Positions 8,896-17,072 of a stretch of DNA of 64,000 nucleotides are shown piece after piece. Below the pieces are notes generated by a model. The model was not told the DNA's origin, ran no database searches, and saw only the letters and a program-made list of their open reading frames with translations. Origin of the DNA: Dehalococcoidia bacterium. Its GTDB lineage: Bacteria > Chloroflexota > Dehalococcoidia > SZUA-161. Every line of letters begins with the position of its first letter. Positions within the stretch are counted from its first letter, which is position 1. Position numbers and translations under genes: made by a program. The stretch is from the NCBI GenBank assembly GCA_030619685.1, contig JAUXAX010000006.1, forward strand, positions 15,965 to 79,964, written 5' to 3'.

Positions 8896-9798
8896 ATGAA
8901 TCGGGTTAGCCAGATAATTCGAGTGACCATTTGGGGATTATGCCTCAACCTAGTCCTCATGGGGCTGAAGCTGGCTGTAGGTATAGTTGTTGGTTCGGCT
9001 GCGCTTGTCGCGGATGCGGTGCATTCTATTTCTGATTTGTTCACCGACATTGTTGTCATTTTGGGTACTCGACTTTCATCGCGGCCCGCTGACGAAGATC
9101 ATGCGTACGGACACGGAAGATTTGAGACAATTGCCACTTCCTTCATTGGAGCGGTGCTTATTGGAGCCGGCATCTTTATCGCCTGGAAGTCCGGGTTTTC
9201 CCTCTACCGAGGTGAGATCAATATTCCCGGCTACGCCGTCCTTGTCGTTGCCGCGGTGTCGATCTTGTCAAAGGAGTGGATTTATCAGGTCACGCAACGA
9301 GTTGCCCGGCGGGTAGGCAGCTCTGCGTTGCGTGTCAACGCCTGGCACCATCGCAGCGATGCTCTTTCATCGGTGGCTGTGCTATTTGGAGCGGTCGCCG
9401 GACTGCTAGGCTGGGGCCATGGCGACCAATCAGCGGCTATAGCGGTGGGCATGATGGTCAGTATCGTCGGACTCAATGCACTTTGGAAGGTCTTTGTCGA
9501 GCTCACCGAGGGTTCAGTTTCCGGCGAAGAGCAGGAGTCGATTGTCGATGCCATTCGGAGTGTACCTGGGGTCAAAGGTTGGCATCGTCTGCGCACTCGA
9601 CTGGTGGGAAGGGAGGTTTTCATGGACGTCCACGTGCTAGTCGACTCAAGGCTTTCCGTGGCTGAAGGACATCGAATCTGCAGCATTGTTGAAAGCGCTA
9701 TCGTGCAAACGGTGGAGCGGCCTATCAATATAGTAGTTCACTGTGAGCCGCAGACCGATCCCGATGCAACGGGCGAAAAGCGCTCCGGTCAACAATAG
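8896..9798 (+). CDS. cation diffusion facilitator (CDF) family transporter
   Basis: A 300-residue inner-membrane antiporter that exports divalent metals (zinc, iron, manganese or cobalt type) against protons. About six membrane segments lie in residues 8-205. The transport-site pairs are H43/D47 in VHSISD (second segment) and H/D in WHHRSDALSS (fifth segment). The inter-segment HAYGHGRFE motif is typical of CDF proteins. The cytoplasmic C-terminal domain (GVKGWHRLRTRLVG, MDVHVLVDSRLSV) is the metallochaperone-like dimer domain. An HxxxD rather than DxxxD first site is common in Zn and Fe exporters, but the metal cannot be fixed. Monocistronic. Confidence 0.9.
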   Translation: MNRVSQIIRVTIWGLCLNLVLMGLKLAVGIVVGSAALVADAVHSISDLFTDIVVILGTRLSSRPADEDHAYGHGRFETIATSFIGAVLIGAGIFIAWKSGFSLYRGEINIPGYAVLVVAAVSILSKEWIYQVTQRVARRVGSSALRVNAWHHRSDALSSVAVLFGAVAGLLGWGHGDQSAAIAVGMMVSIVGLNALWKVFVELTEGSVSGEEQESIVDAIRSVPGVKGWHRLRTRLVGREVFMDVHVLVDSRLSVAEGHRICSIVESAIVQTVERPINIVVHCEPQTDPDATGEKRSGQQ

Positions 9799-9907
9799 AA
9801 CCGAATGATTCCCTCGCAGGCTAACCTAAGTTGCTGAGCACGGGCGTTTGATCCCGCAACTACCGACAGAACGTTTCATAATCCGAAGCGGCCAAAGTCC
9901 TCTGTCT

Positions 9908-10153
9908 TCAGTCGATTTCGCCATTATCTAGATCTGTATCATCGACGAGGTGCTCGGATCCTTTCCTTTTTCGCAATCCTATTATAGCTATAGATATCAG
10001 GGCTGCGCTAATAACCAGCGGGATTACAGCACGGAATGGACCAGGGTCAACATCTCGTCCGCCCGGTCCAATATCCAAACCCATGGCAATAAGGCCCATT
10101 ATCCCCATAAACCCTATAAATACACCAACGACTAACGCAATCCAGTACCCCAT
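9908..10153 (-). CDS. two-segment small membrane protein, 81 aa
   Basis: An 81-residue protein with two membrane helices: a Gly-rich first helix (GVFIGFMGIMGLIAMGL) and a second (VIPLVISAALISIAIIGL). The intervening loop is short and the tail is acidic (DDTDLDNGEID) after a basic RKRKG. GGAGG lies six bases before the ATG. The Lys/Arg cluster after helix 2 suggests both termini are cytoplasmic. It precedes the ABC-2 permease gene region on the same strand but is transcribed after it. The family is not recognised, and a role as a small accessory subunit of the exporter is only a guess. Confidence 0.6.
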   Translation of the reverse strand: MGYWIALVVGVFIGFMGIMGLIAMGLDIGPGGRDVDPGPFRAVIPLVISAALISIAIIGLRKRKGSEHLVDDTDLDNGEID

Positions 10154-10259
10154 TTCGATCCTCCATAATTCAGAGTCTGTAAATAACTTCGCCTATTAGA
10201 AGTCTTCTGGTGGGACGTCATATAGCCTGCTGCCGAACACTACATCTTGCTGACAGTAA

Positions 10260-11078
10260 TCACTCCATGCTTCGCCTGTTTGCAATTACTATGCTGCTCA
10301 CAAAGAGAATTATTGTATAAGCCGTCATAACCCCAATACCTACATACAAATCAGGTGAGAAACGCGCCGAATCAAACTCGTCATGGTCCCCTGGTCCAAA
10401 GGTTACCTCGCCCAGGCGTTCGGTTATCAACTCCGCTGAGTAGGTGACAATGAACCATGGCTCTACATCGACAAGTCCCACGACTTCTCCTATGACTGGC
10501 AGTACCATCATCAATAACACAAAACCAAGAATTGTGGATGAGATCGCACGTTTAAGAATACTGCTGAGGAAGTATACTACGCTTACTGCGCTGGTAGTGA
10601 AGAGCAAGGCGAGCAGATACGACTCGGCCAATTCTGCAGGAATCTCCCCCACGCCGTATGCCACAATTATTTCCAATGTCGTGACAACACAGTATAGTGA
10701 AACCACAAGAAATGTAGCGAGTACGGCTGCGATGTACTTACCTATGAAGATCGAGGCGCGGCTTTGCGTTGTTGGGAATAGCAGCAGGCCTGTCTTTTTT
10801 TCAAACTCACCGCATATGGCATCTCCCGCAAATAGTGCCGCAGAGATTATTATCAGTACGGGGAGGAATCCCAGAGTGTTGGCTGCAAACGAACTGGCAG
10901 AATCAGCGAAGTCCACATCCGCAATCCTGGGTATGATGTAGGCTATCAAGGGCACAACAATTGCCAATGCTGTGACAATGAGAAGTCTCTTCCGTCTGAG
11001 GTGTTTCCTCAATTCAAACTTGATGGAAAGCCAGGTGTCGAAAACCTCGCCTGTAATTCCACCTTCAGAGTAGGTCAT
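10260..11078 (-). CDS. ABC-2 type transporter permease
   Basis: A 272-residue integral membrane protein with about six hydrophobic segments in the ABC-2 arrangement: first helix (LLIVTALAIVVPLIAYII), a long loop, then helices around FLPVLIIISAALFAG and VLATFLVVSLYCVVTTLEIIVA, with a last one near the C-terminus (TAYTIILFVSSIVIA). The conserved EFEKKTGLLLFPTTQSR segment after the second helix is typical of ABC-2 permeases. Its ATG follows the TAG of the ATPase gene directly, so both are translated together. Substrate is unknown; drug, lipid or peptide export are the usual roles. Confidence 0.85.
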   Translation of the reverse strand: MTYSEGGITGEVFDTWLSIKFELRKHLRRKRLLIVTALAIVVPLIAYIIPRIADVDFADSASSFAANTLGFLPVLIIISAALFAGDAICGEFEKKTGLLLFPTTQSRASIFIGKYIAAVLATFLVVSLYCVVTTLEIIVAYGVGEIPAELAESYLLALLFTTSAVSVVYFLSSILKRAISSTILGFVLLMMVLPVIGEVVGLVDVEPWFIVTYSAELITERLGEVTFGPGDHDEFDSARFSPDLYVGIGVMTAYTIILFVSSIVIANRRSME

Positions 11079-12023
11079 CTATTTACCCCCTTTCTCATCA
11101 CCCATAACAGAGAGATAGAAATCCTCCAGTCCCATACTTTCCATGTGGTATGAACTTATCGCGAAACCTTGAGATACCAGTTTAGATAGTATTTGAGCAC
11201 TTGTATCCGGTTTTCCATCAAAATGTATGCGAGCCGTGCTGCCCGCAATCTCAATGCTGTCTATCAGCTCAATCGCTTGCATTTGACCAATGTCTTCCGG
11301 TGAAAGTGGATTCAAGAATTTCGCGTTGATTGCCCTACGTTCCGTTCTATTCCTGATATTCTCGATTGAATCGGATGCGATGACTTTGCCCCCATCCAAG
11401 AATATGACCCTATTGCAGATCTCGGCGACTTCCCCCAAAAGATGGGAACTTATAAAGACGGTCATACCCTCGTCATGAAATTGCCTTATCAGTTGCCTAA
11501 TGTCTTTCATCCCTCTTGGATCCAGACCCAGGACGGGCTCATCAAGAATCAATATCTCCGGTTTATGCAAAATCGCTTTTGCTATCACCAGTCTTCGCTC
11601 CATTCCGGTGCTGAAAGAACCGATTTTCTCGCGTGCCCAATCCGAGAGGTTGACTAACTCTAGGGACTCGTCGATTCTCTGATTTGCCTGTTTAGTGCTC
11701 ATTCCATAGACCTTTCCAAAATACGCTAGCATCTCGTGAGGCGTGAGATAGTCATAGACTCCTGGGACTTCGATCAATGCTCCGATATACTGAAAGGCTT
11801 CTTTCGGCCGCTTATTGACGTCGACGCCGTTTATATATGCATGTCCCGAGGTGGGCCTTATCAAGTTGGTGAGTATCTTCATCGTAGTAGTCTTCCCGGC
11901 ACCATTCGGACCAAGGTATCCAACGACATCCCCTTTTTCTATTGCTAGAGAAACTCCATCGAGAGCGGTAACCTTGCGACTATATATTTTCACAAGGTCC
12001 TCAATTTGAATCGCGTATTCCAT
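11079..12023 (-). CDS. ABC transporter ATP-binding protein
   Basis: A 314-residue ATPase of the CcmA/drug-exporter class. Walker A is GPNGAGKTT (residues 38-46), the Q-loop and a GALIEVPGVYDYLTPHE segment follow, the signature is FSTGMERRL (a degenerate LSGGQ), Walker B is ILILDEPVLGLDP, and the switch His is in VFISSHLL. The roughly 90-residue C-terminal extension is the usual regulatory tail of exporter ATPases. It pairs with the permease immediately downstream. The variant signature motif is seen in other ABC-2 partner ATPases and need not impair function. Confidence 0.9.
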   Translation of the reverse strand: MEYAIQIEDLVKIYSRKVTALDGVSLAIEKGDVVGYLGPNGAGKTTTMKILTNLIRPTSGHAYINGVDVNKRPKEAFQYIGALIEVPGVYDYLTPHEMLAYFGKVYGMSTKQANQRIDESLELVNLSDWAREKIGSFSTGMERRLVIAKAILHKPEILILDEPVLGLDPRGMKDIRQLIRQFHDEGMTVFISSHLLGEVAEICNRVIFLDGGKVIASDSIENIRNRTERRAINAKFLNPLSPEDIGQMQAIELIDSIEIAGSTARIHFDGKPDTSAQILSKLVSQGFAISSYHMESMGLEDFYLSVMGDEKGGK

Positions 12024-12413
12024 TATTTCCCCCCCACTCGTTCAAGTTCGTTTTGTGGCCGCATGCTATCACCTCGTGTCGAATCGCCCTGCAAGCAAAA
12101 CGCTCTATCCCAGAAGATTCCCCCTGTATGGCTAGTATGTGAAGGTATTATGGAATTATTATGGAGAAACCGTGCCTGTTCCGTGTAGCTTTGTGGGTTC
12201 CAGGAGAGAGGCATGAGGAGGCACGATAGAAGGCGGGTGAACTATCTTACGATAAGTCAATGCTACCTCCGCCTAGTTCGGCTACAGGCAAAGTGAAGGA
12301 AAACTTGCTCCCTTTACCCACTTCGCTTTCGATTCGCGTTTCCTCGCTCCCGCACCCTCAACCATCCGCATATCCTCGGCAGTTGAGTGCGGATGATTCT
12401 GAGGCTCGCCGAA
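12024..12413. other. intergenic stretch with a kinase fragment
   Basis: About 390 bases between the radical SAM gene's end and the ABC operon start. It holds a histidine-kinase C-terminal remnant (see 12247-12339) and presumably the promoter of the ABC operon. No other gene is supported. Confidence 0.5.
12247..12339 (-). pseudogene. histidine-kinase C-terminal remnant
   Basis: The minus strand reads RIESEVGKGSKFSFTLPVAE and then a short tail to TAA. The pattern IESEVGKGSxFxFTLP is the conserved end of the HATPase domain of sensor kinases. The frame breaks just upstream of it and no G-box or HisKA sequence can be found before the radical SAM gene. About 30 codons of a kinase therefore remain. 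It is unrelated in position to the intact kinases at 3.9-7.5 kb. Confidence 0.5.
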
Positions 12414-13937
12414 TTAGCTCCATCTCCAGACCAAATGCTCGCCCTTTAGGTCATATTTCAAAAGCCCTTCCTCAACCCACCTTTTGATGCTCTCACTAAC
12501 TTGATGATGGGGATAGGGCATAATTTCCGCTACCCGGCTTGCCAGACCTTCTACCGGATCCCCTTTCAACTCCATCATCCCCAGGTTTTCAATTACATCG
12601 CTCTGGAGGAGAGCCCACGCTAGCGGGCTGCCTTCCCTCGGTTTCAGCGCTTCTATGAGGTCTGCTTCGTCTGCCTTCTCTATCTCTGAGAAGAGGAGCT
12701 TGATTCGTTTAAAGTATTGGTGGAGGATCTCGTTTATCTCCTTTGGGCCGGCGCCTTCTGTCCGTGTCACTGCCCTGTTGGCATCATACTTCGACCAGTC
12801 ATTTGTCAGTATTTCAATTCCGTATTCTTCGGCTTTCTCGCGCACTTCGGTTCCGGGGAAAGGAGACAGCACGTTGAATCCATAAGAAGCCTCGAGCTCT
12901 TGAGCGAACCGGTCGGTTTCCTTCAGTGTTTCCTTGGTCTCTCCTGGCAGCCCGATAATGAAGGATGCCATGACATTGATGCCAGCCTCCTTCCCCAATC
13001 TAACGCCCTCCCTGATTTTCTCCAAAGTGATCTTTTTCTTAACCGTATTCAAGATCTGCTGATTTCCACTTTCAACACCGTAGAGCATCCAGGTGCATCC
13101 CGCCTCTTTCATCCTACGCAATACTTCCAGATTGACAGTGTCGGCTCTGGAGAAAACACTCCAGTTGAACTTCAAGCCTCTGGCGATTATCTCATCGCAA
13201 AGGGCGTACACATGCCTGTGGTTGAGCGTGAGCAGATCGTCCTCGAAGTTGACTTCCTTAAAGCCACAAGCCAAAGCCTGCTCTACATCGTCGACAACGA
13301 GCTTCGGATTGCGGTACCTGGCTCTCCTGCCCCCCATCTTAGAGCCAACGCAGAAAATACAGTTGAAGGGGCAGCCCCTGCCGGCAATAACGCTAGCGTG
13401 CACGTCAAGGGCGTGGTATCGCGACAGGGGAAAGAGGTGCCTTGCCGGCAGGGGGAGCTCATCCAGGTCTTGTATCAAACGGCGCTCGCCGGTCAGTTTT
13501 ATGCCGTCTGACCTGAAGGCGATCCCATCTATATCGTCGAGCTTCTTTCCGGCAACGATATCCAGCATGGTCTGCTCCCCCTCCCCTCTCACCACAATGT
13601 CTATCCAAGGGGACTCGTTGAGCGTCTCCACAGGGCAGAAGGTGACATGTGGGCCGCCGATAACGGTGATGATATCCTCGTTCACACTCTTGCAATGCTT
13701 GATTATCTGCGAGGCGATGGGGTAGTTCATCGTCACCGAGGTTACTCCGACGATATCCGGCTGATATTCTGCAATCTTGCTTGTTATCTTTTCCTTCGAG
13801 TACTTGGCCACCAAGAGATCCAGGATTTGGACTTCATCCCCATTTTTCTCCAGCACTGCGGCGATGTAAGCTGGACCCAGCGGCATGATCGGGATTTCTG
13901 AGAAGGCGTATGGTGGATTAATCAGTAGTGTCCTCAT
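12414..13937 (-). CDS. B12-binding-type radical SAM protein
   Basis: A 507-residue protein with an N-terminal Rossmann-like B12-binding domain (TLLINPPYAFSEIPIMPLGP, then VIGGPHVTF) and a radical SAM domain whose CxxxCxxC is GRGCPFNCIFC (C189, C193, C196). SAM contacts show in FEDDLLTLN and GVESGNQQIL. The DxHxxG cobalamin-ligand motif is not apparent, as in many members of this class. The C-terminal ~120 residues form a small winged-helix-like tail. I use the ATG at 13937, which has AGGAG four bases upstream, rather than one 11 codons earlier. Members modify lipids, hopanoids, tetrapyrroles or peptides, and the substrate cannot be told from the neighbours. Confidence 0.88.
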   Translation of the reverse strand: MRTLLINPPYAFSEIPIMPLGPAYIAAVLEKNGDEVQILDLLVAKYSKEKITSKIAEYQPDIVGVTSVTMNYPIASQIIKHCKSVNEDIITVIGGPHVTFCPVETLNESPWIDIVVRGEGEQTMLDIVAGKKLDDIDGIAFRSDGIKLTGERRLIQDLDELPLPARHLFPLSRYHALDVHASVIAGRGCPFNCIFCVGSKMGGRRARYRNPKLVVDDVEQALACGFKEVNFEDDLLTLNHRHVYALCDEIIARGLKFNWSVFSRADTVNLEVLRRMKEAGCTWMLYGVESGNQQILNTVKKKITLEKIREGVRLGKEAGINVMASFIIGLPGETKETLKETDRFAQELEASYGFNVLSPFPGTEVREKAEEYGIEILTNDWSKYDANRAVTRTEGAGPKEINEILHQYFKRIKLLFSEIEKADEADLIEALKPREGSPLAWALLQSDVIENLGMMELKGDPVEGLASRVAEIMPYPHHQVSESIKRWVEEGLLKYDLKGEHLVWRWS

Positions 13938-14022
13938 GTTTCTCCTGAGCAAAAGGTCGGAATTTCCCATGTCAACTGTCGTGGCTATTTAAAACCACTG
14001 CTCGCTGGGTGTCAAGCCTCCG

Positions 14023-14778
14023 TTAGCCTTGCCCCACCATCTCTTCGGGGAACCTTATCTTGGTCTCGTAGTCGTTGAAGGCCAGTCGCAGCCCTTTCAG
14101 GTCCAGGCTGGGGATTCCCAGGTATGTAGCTCGCCTGCCGATCTCGTCCAGGGCGTGAGCGTCCGAGCCCTGGATGCAGGCGTATTTCTTGGGGTAATCA
14201 CGTGCTTGCCCTTTGTTCCAGAGCCCTTTGTTCTGAGGCTGCGTGATCTCCAGGGCAGTGAGATATGGGTTGCTATGGATCCTCATCTTAACCCGACGGC
14301 GCTCGGTGGTCTGGAGGAAACCCGTAGGCCACCTTTCAATGTGGGCAGCGATGGCGATCCCTCCCCACTCGTCTATCTTCCCAAAGACGTCCTCGATCCA
14401 GTCGCCTATGGTGATGGAACCATCCCCTTTTGCCGCTGCACTGACGCCAACGTAATCGAGGAAATCATCTAAGCGGGGGATAGGGGTCTCCCGATCAAAC
14501 AGGGCGAGAACATGGCCACCCCTTGCCGACAACTCGACCGCGGGGAACACCGCCAGCCCTTTCTCCTGCCCCAGCTCCCTGACTCTGTCAAGGCCGTGTA
14601 CGGTGTTGTGGTCGGTAACGGCAATTGCCTCCAGCCCCGCATCAAGCGCTGCATCCACCACTTGGTCTGGGGTGGTCAAGGGGTCGCTATGGCATTTTGA
14701 CTCTGGGGTATGTATGTGAAGATCTACTTTTATGAATCTTTCGCCCACAAGGTTGTCAGGTTGCCCCCCAACTCTCAT
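14023..14778 (-). CDS. PHP-domain metal-dependent phosphoesterase
   Basis: A 251-residue protein with all PHP motifs: DLHIHTPESKC (motif I), TDHNTVHG (motif II), the central PAVELSARGGHVLAL, AAHIERWP (motif III) and GSDAHALDEIG (motif IV). These His/Asp residues bind three divalent metals. Stand-alone PHP proteins hydrolyse phosphomonoesters such as histidinol phosphate, 3',5'-bisnucleotides or RNA 5' ends, and the exact substrate here is not clear. It is cytoplasmic. It follows the crotonase-type gene on the same strand by about 60 bases and may share its transcript. Confidence 0.88.
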   Translation of the reverse strand: MRVGGQPDNLVGERFIKVDLHIHTPESKCHSDPLTTPDQVVDAALDAGLEAIAVTDHNTVHGLDRVRELGQEKGLAVFPAVELSARGGHVLALFDRETPIPRLDDFLDYVGVSAAAKGDGSITIGDWIEDVFGKIDEWGGIAIAAHIERWPTGFLQTTERRRVKMRIHSNPYLTALEITQPQNKGLWNKGQARDYPKKYACIQGSDAHALDEIGRRATYLGIPSLDLKGLRLAFNDYETKIRFPEEMVGQG

Positions 14779-14841
14779 TGGCTATCAATCCCTGGCGCGA
14801 AATGTCCCCGCGAAAAATGAGAATATGGCGACATATCCGCG

Positions 14842-15624
14842 TCATCTCCCCTTAAATACCGGCTCCCTCTTTTCCAGAAACGCGCGGAGCGCCTCCTGAT
14901 GATCCTCGGTTTGAACCAGTGCTGCCCACTCTCGCATAATATCGTTCAAGGCGGACTTCAATTCCATGTTCAAACCCTTGTATATCACTTGCTTGGATCT
15001 AGCGATAGCAAGCGGCGCCCCTTTAGCCAGTTTTACAGCGAGTTCCTCGGTGGCAGCCGCAAGCTCCTCATGGGGCACAACCCTGGTAACAAGGCCTATC
15101 CTCTCCGCTTCCCTGGCGTCGATAAGGTCACCGGTCCAGATCAGCTCACAGGCCTTATCTACTCCTATCAATCTGGGCAAGAAGTAGGTCCCGCCAAGGG
15201 TAGGCAGCAGTCCCCTGCGGACAAAGAGTGATGAGAAGGTAGCCCTCTCCGAGGCTATTCTGATGTCGCAGGCACAGGCGACGTCGAGACCACCGCCGGC
15301 GGTTATCCCGTTGATGGCAGCGATAACGGGTTTACCCATCCTCTGCAAGGGGATGGGCAAGAGTTCGCTCCCTGCATCTGCCTTAATCGCTATATGGTTC
15401 GCGAAACCTTGCTCTAAACTCTTGACATCGGCGCCGACGCAAAAAGCGCGACCCGTCCCCGTGATCACGAATACCCTTACCTCTGCGTCACTCTCTACCT
15501 CCTTGATTATGTCATACATACCCTGGTACATCCCCGGGGTAAAGGCGTTTAGCTTCTGCGGCCGATTAAGGGTCAGGGTGGCGATGCCGTCCGCCTTGGT
15601 ATAGATAAGGTGCTCGTAGTCCAT
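14842..15624 (-). CDS. enoyl-CoA hydratase/isomerase (crotonase) family protein
   Basis: A 260-residue crotonase-fold enzyme. Oxyanion-hole segments are VITGTGRAFCVGADVKSL and AAINGITAGGGLDVACACD. Compared with rat mitochondrial hydratase, catalytic E144 is replaced by Asp (GGGLD) and E164 by Phe (FSSLFVRRGLLPTLGG), so classical hydratase chemistry is doubtful. An isomerase, thioesterase-like or PaaG-like reaction is possible. The LFVRRGLLPTLGG segment is seen in many crotonases annotated only as hydratases. I start at the ATG at 15624 with GAAGGAGA upstream, not at one 12 codons earlier. The product is a soluble CoA-thioester enzyme, fitting the many CoA genes in the window. Confidence 0.85.
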   Translation of the reverse strand: MDYEHLIYTKADGIATLTLNRPQKLNAFTPGMYQGMYDIIKEVESDAEVRVFVITGTGRAFCVGADVKSLEQGFANHIAIKADAGSELLPIPLQRMGKPVIAAINGITAGGGLDVACACDIRIASERATFSSLFVRRGLLPTLGGTYFLPRLIGVDKACELIWTGDLIDAREAERIGLVTRVVPHEELAAATEELAVKLAKGAPLAIARSKQVIYKGLNMELKSALNDIMREWAALVQTEDHQEALRAFLEKREPVFKGR

Positions 15625-15799
15625 AGTGTCTCCTTCTCGAATATGACAACTAAGCGCCATTGTAGCAGGTTGCCTGATCTACCGCAACGAATTGTGCTCG
15701 TTTACAGCGAAAGGAGGCGAAGCGGAAAACATCGCAAGCTAGATCGGTCTGATACCCTGCTAGCAGCAATCTGCGGATTTGCAGGTAAAGAATCGCAGC

Positions 15800-16351
15800 C
15801 TAACCGGTACCCTTCGCTTGGACGACACGTTCGGCGGCGACGAATCTTTTGCCCCTGATGTGCATCACCGGCTTTGCCTTGGAGACGTCGAATCGTCCTT
15901 GCTGCATGAATTGGTCCTTGCATTCAGCATGAACGACTCTACCTACGACCAGGATGTGGTCGCCGGCTTCCTTTTCGAACTCAAGGTGGCACTCAATCCA
16001 GCCGACGCACTCTTCAATGGAGGGCGATTTGACCTTCTTCGACTTCCTTTCAGTTAGGCCGGCCTCTTCGATTTCGCTGACACCCTTGGGGAATGCCTTG
16101 GAGCAGACCCAGAGCCTATCCAGGAGCTCTTCGGGCACGATGTTCAGTACGAAATCGCCGGTTTCTCTAGCATTTGCCAGGGTGTGCCTCGCGGGGGTGG
16201 CAGCGAAGAGAAGCAGCGGCGGGTTTGACGAGACCGGGGTCACGAAGCTGAATGGAGCAGCGTTGGCCCTCCCCTCCCTGTCCACTGTTGAAATGAGTAC
16301 GGTGCATCTCGGCGACAGAATCTCGTAGAAGCCTGAAGGTGTGATTTCCAT
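15800..16351 (-). CDS. flavin reductase-like domain protein
   Basis: A 183-residue flavoprotein of the flavin reductase/FMN-binding split-barrel family: CTVLISTVDREGRANAAPFS and FVTPVSSNPPLLLF at the N-terminus, RHTLANARETGDFVLNIVP in the middle and a conserved GRVVHAECKDQ near the end. Such proteins bind FMN and either supply reduced flavin or act as oxidoreductases with NAD(P)H. The ATG at 16351 has GGAGATAAGAAC before it and is preferred over one 12 codons upstream. It lies 39 bases after the HAD gene on the same strand. Substrate is unknown. Confidence 0.85.
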   Translation of the reverse strand: MEITPSGFYEILSPRCTVLISTVDREGRANAAPFSFVTPVSSNPPLLLFAATPARHTLANARETGDFVLNIVPEELLDRLWVCSKAFPKGVSEIEEAGLTERKSKKVKSPSIEECVGWIECHLEFEKEAGDHILVVGRVVHAECKDQFMQQGRFDVSKAKPVMHIRGKRFVAAERVVQAKGTG

Positions 16352-16390
16352 GTTCTTATCTCCTATATGCGACGAGGTATCCTGCATCTC

Positions 16391-17071
16391 CTATAAGCCT
16401 TTGAGGTAGTCCAAGACCTCAAAAAGGTCCTTGGCCTCACAATCAGGCATGGAAGAGCTGCCTATTGGAGACAGCCCCTTGCGGTTGACCCACACTGTCC
16501 CGATACCGACCTCTTTGGCCGCAACTATATCGTGTTCCAGGCTGTCGCCAATGGCTATGGCGTCATCGGGAAGGGAGTTGGTTGACATAAGTGCATTCCT
16601 GAAATAGGTGCTGCTGCCTTTTAGTCCCAGGTGGTTGTGGTCAAAGGCGTAGTTGAAATAGCTTCTGCCCGCAGCCTTCTCCAGAGCGTCGGCTTTTGCC
16701 AACGCATGGTCCCCGGTTGCCAGGCAGAGGATATGCCTTTCTTTTGCCTTGTCCAGGAAGCGCAGGCTGTCGGGGAAAAAGGAGGGATTTGTCCAGCACT
16801 CCTCCTGCGCTTCCTTGAGCCTTCTAGCCGTCCTGCGAGCCTCGCTTTCATGGTAAGGCTTCTTAAGATGCTCGCAGATCAGTTTTTGGTGGAAGAAGAA
16901 ATCATCATGCTTTTCGGGATATCGTTGGTGCACTATCTCCCTGTGCACCACTAGATAGGTGTTCATGATTTGCTCACCGCTCAGCCCCAGTATTCCGTCG
17001 AGCCTGGCTGCATACTTGGCATCGGTGTCGTGGAGAGTGCCATCGTAATCTATGAAAAGTATCTTACTCAT
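16391..17071 (-). CDS. HAD-family hydrolase
   Basis: A 226-residue HAD phosphatase. Motif I is LFIDYDGTLHDT (nucleophile and general-acid Asp), motif II Thr is in LCLATGDH, motif III Lys is near LGLKGSSTYF, and motif IV is AIAIGDSLEHDIVAAKEVGI. The C1-type helical cap lies between residues 25 and 95. The NRKG segment after motif IV is typical of phosphoglycolate- or haloacid-like members. Substrate is not predictable. Its ATG begins one base after the DUF763 stop codon, so the two genes are tightly coupled. Confidence 0.87.
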   Translation of the reverse strand: MSKILFIDYDGTLHDTDAKYAARLDGILGLSGEQIMNTYLVVHREIVHQRYPEKHDDFFFHQKLICEHLKKPYHESEARRTARRLKEAQEECWTNPSFFPDSLRFLDKAKERHILCLATGDHALAKADALEKAAGRSYFNYAFDHNHLGLKGSSTYFRNALMSTNSLPDDAIAIGDSLEHDIVAAKEVGIGTVWVNRKGLSPIGSSSMPDCEAKDLFEVLDYLKGL

Positions 17072-17072
17072 G

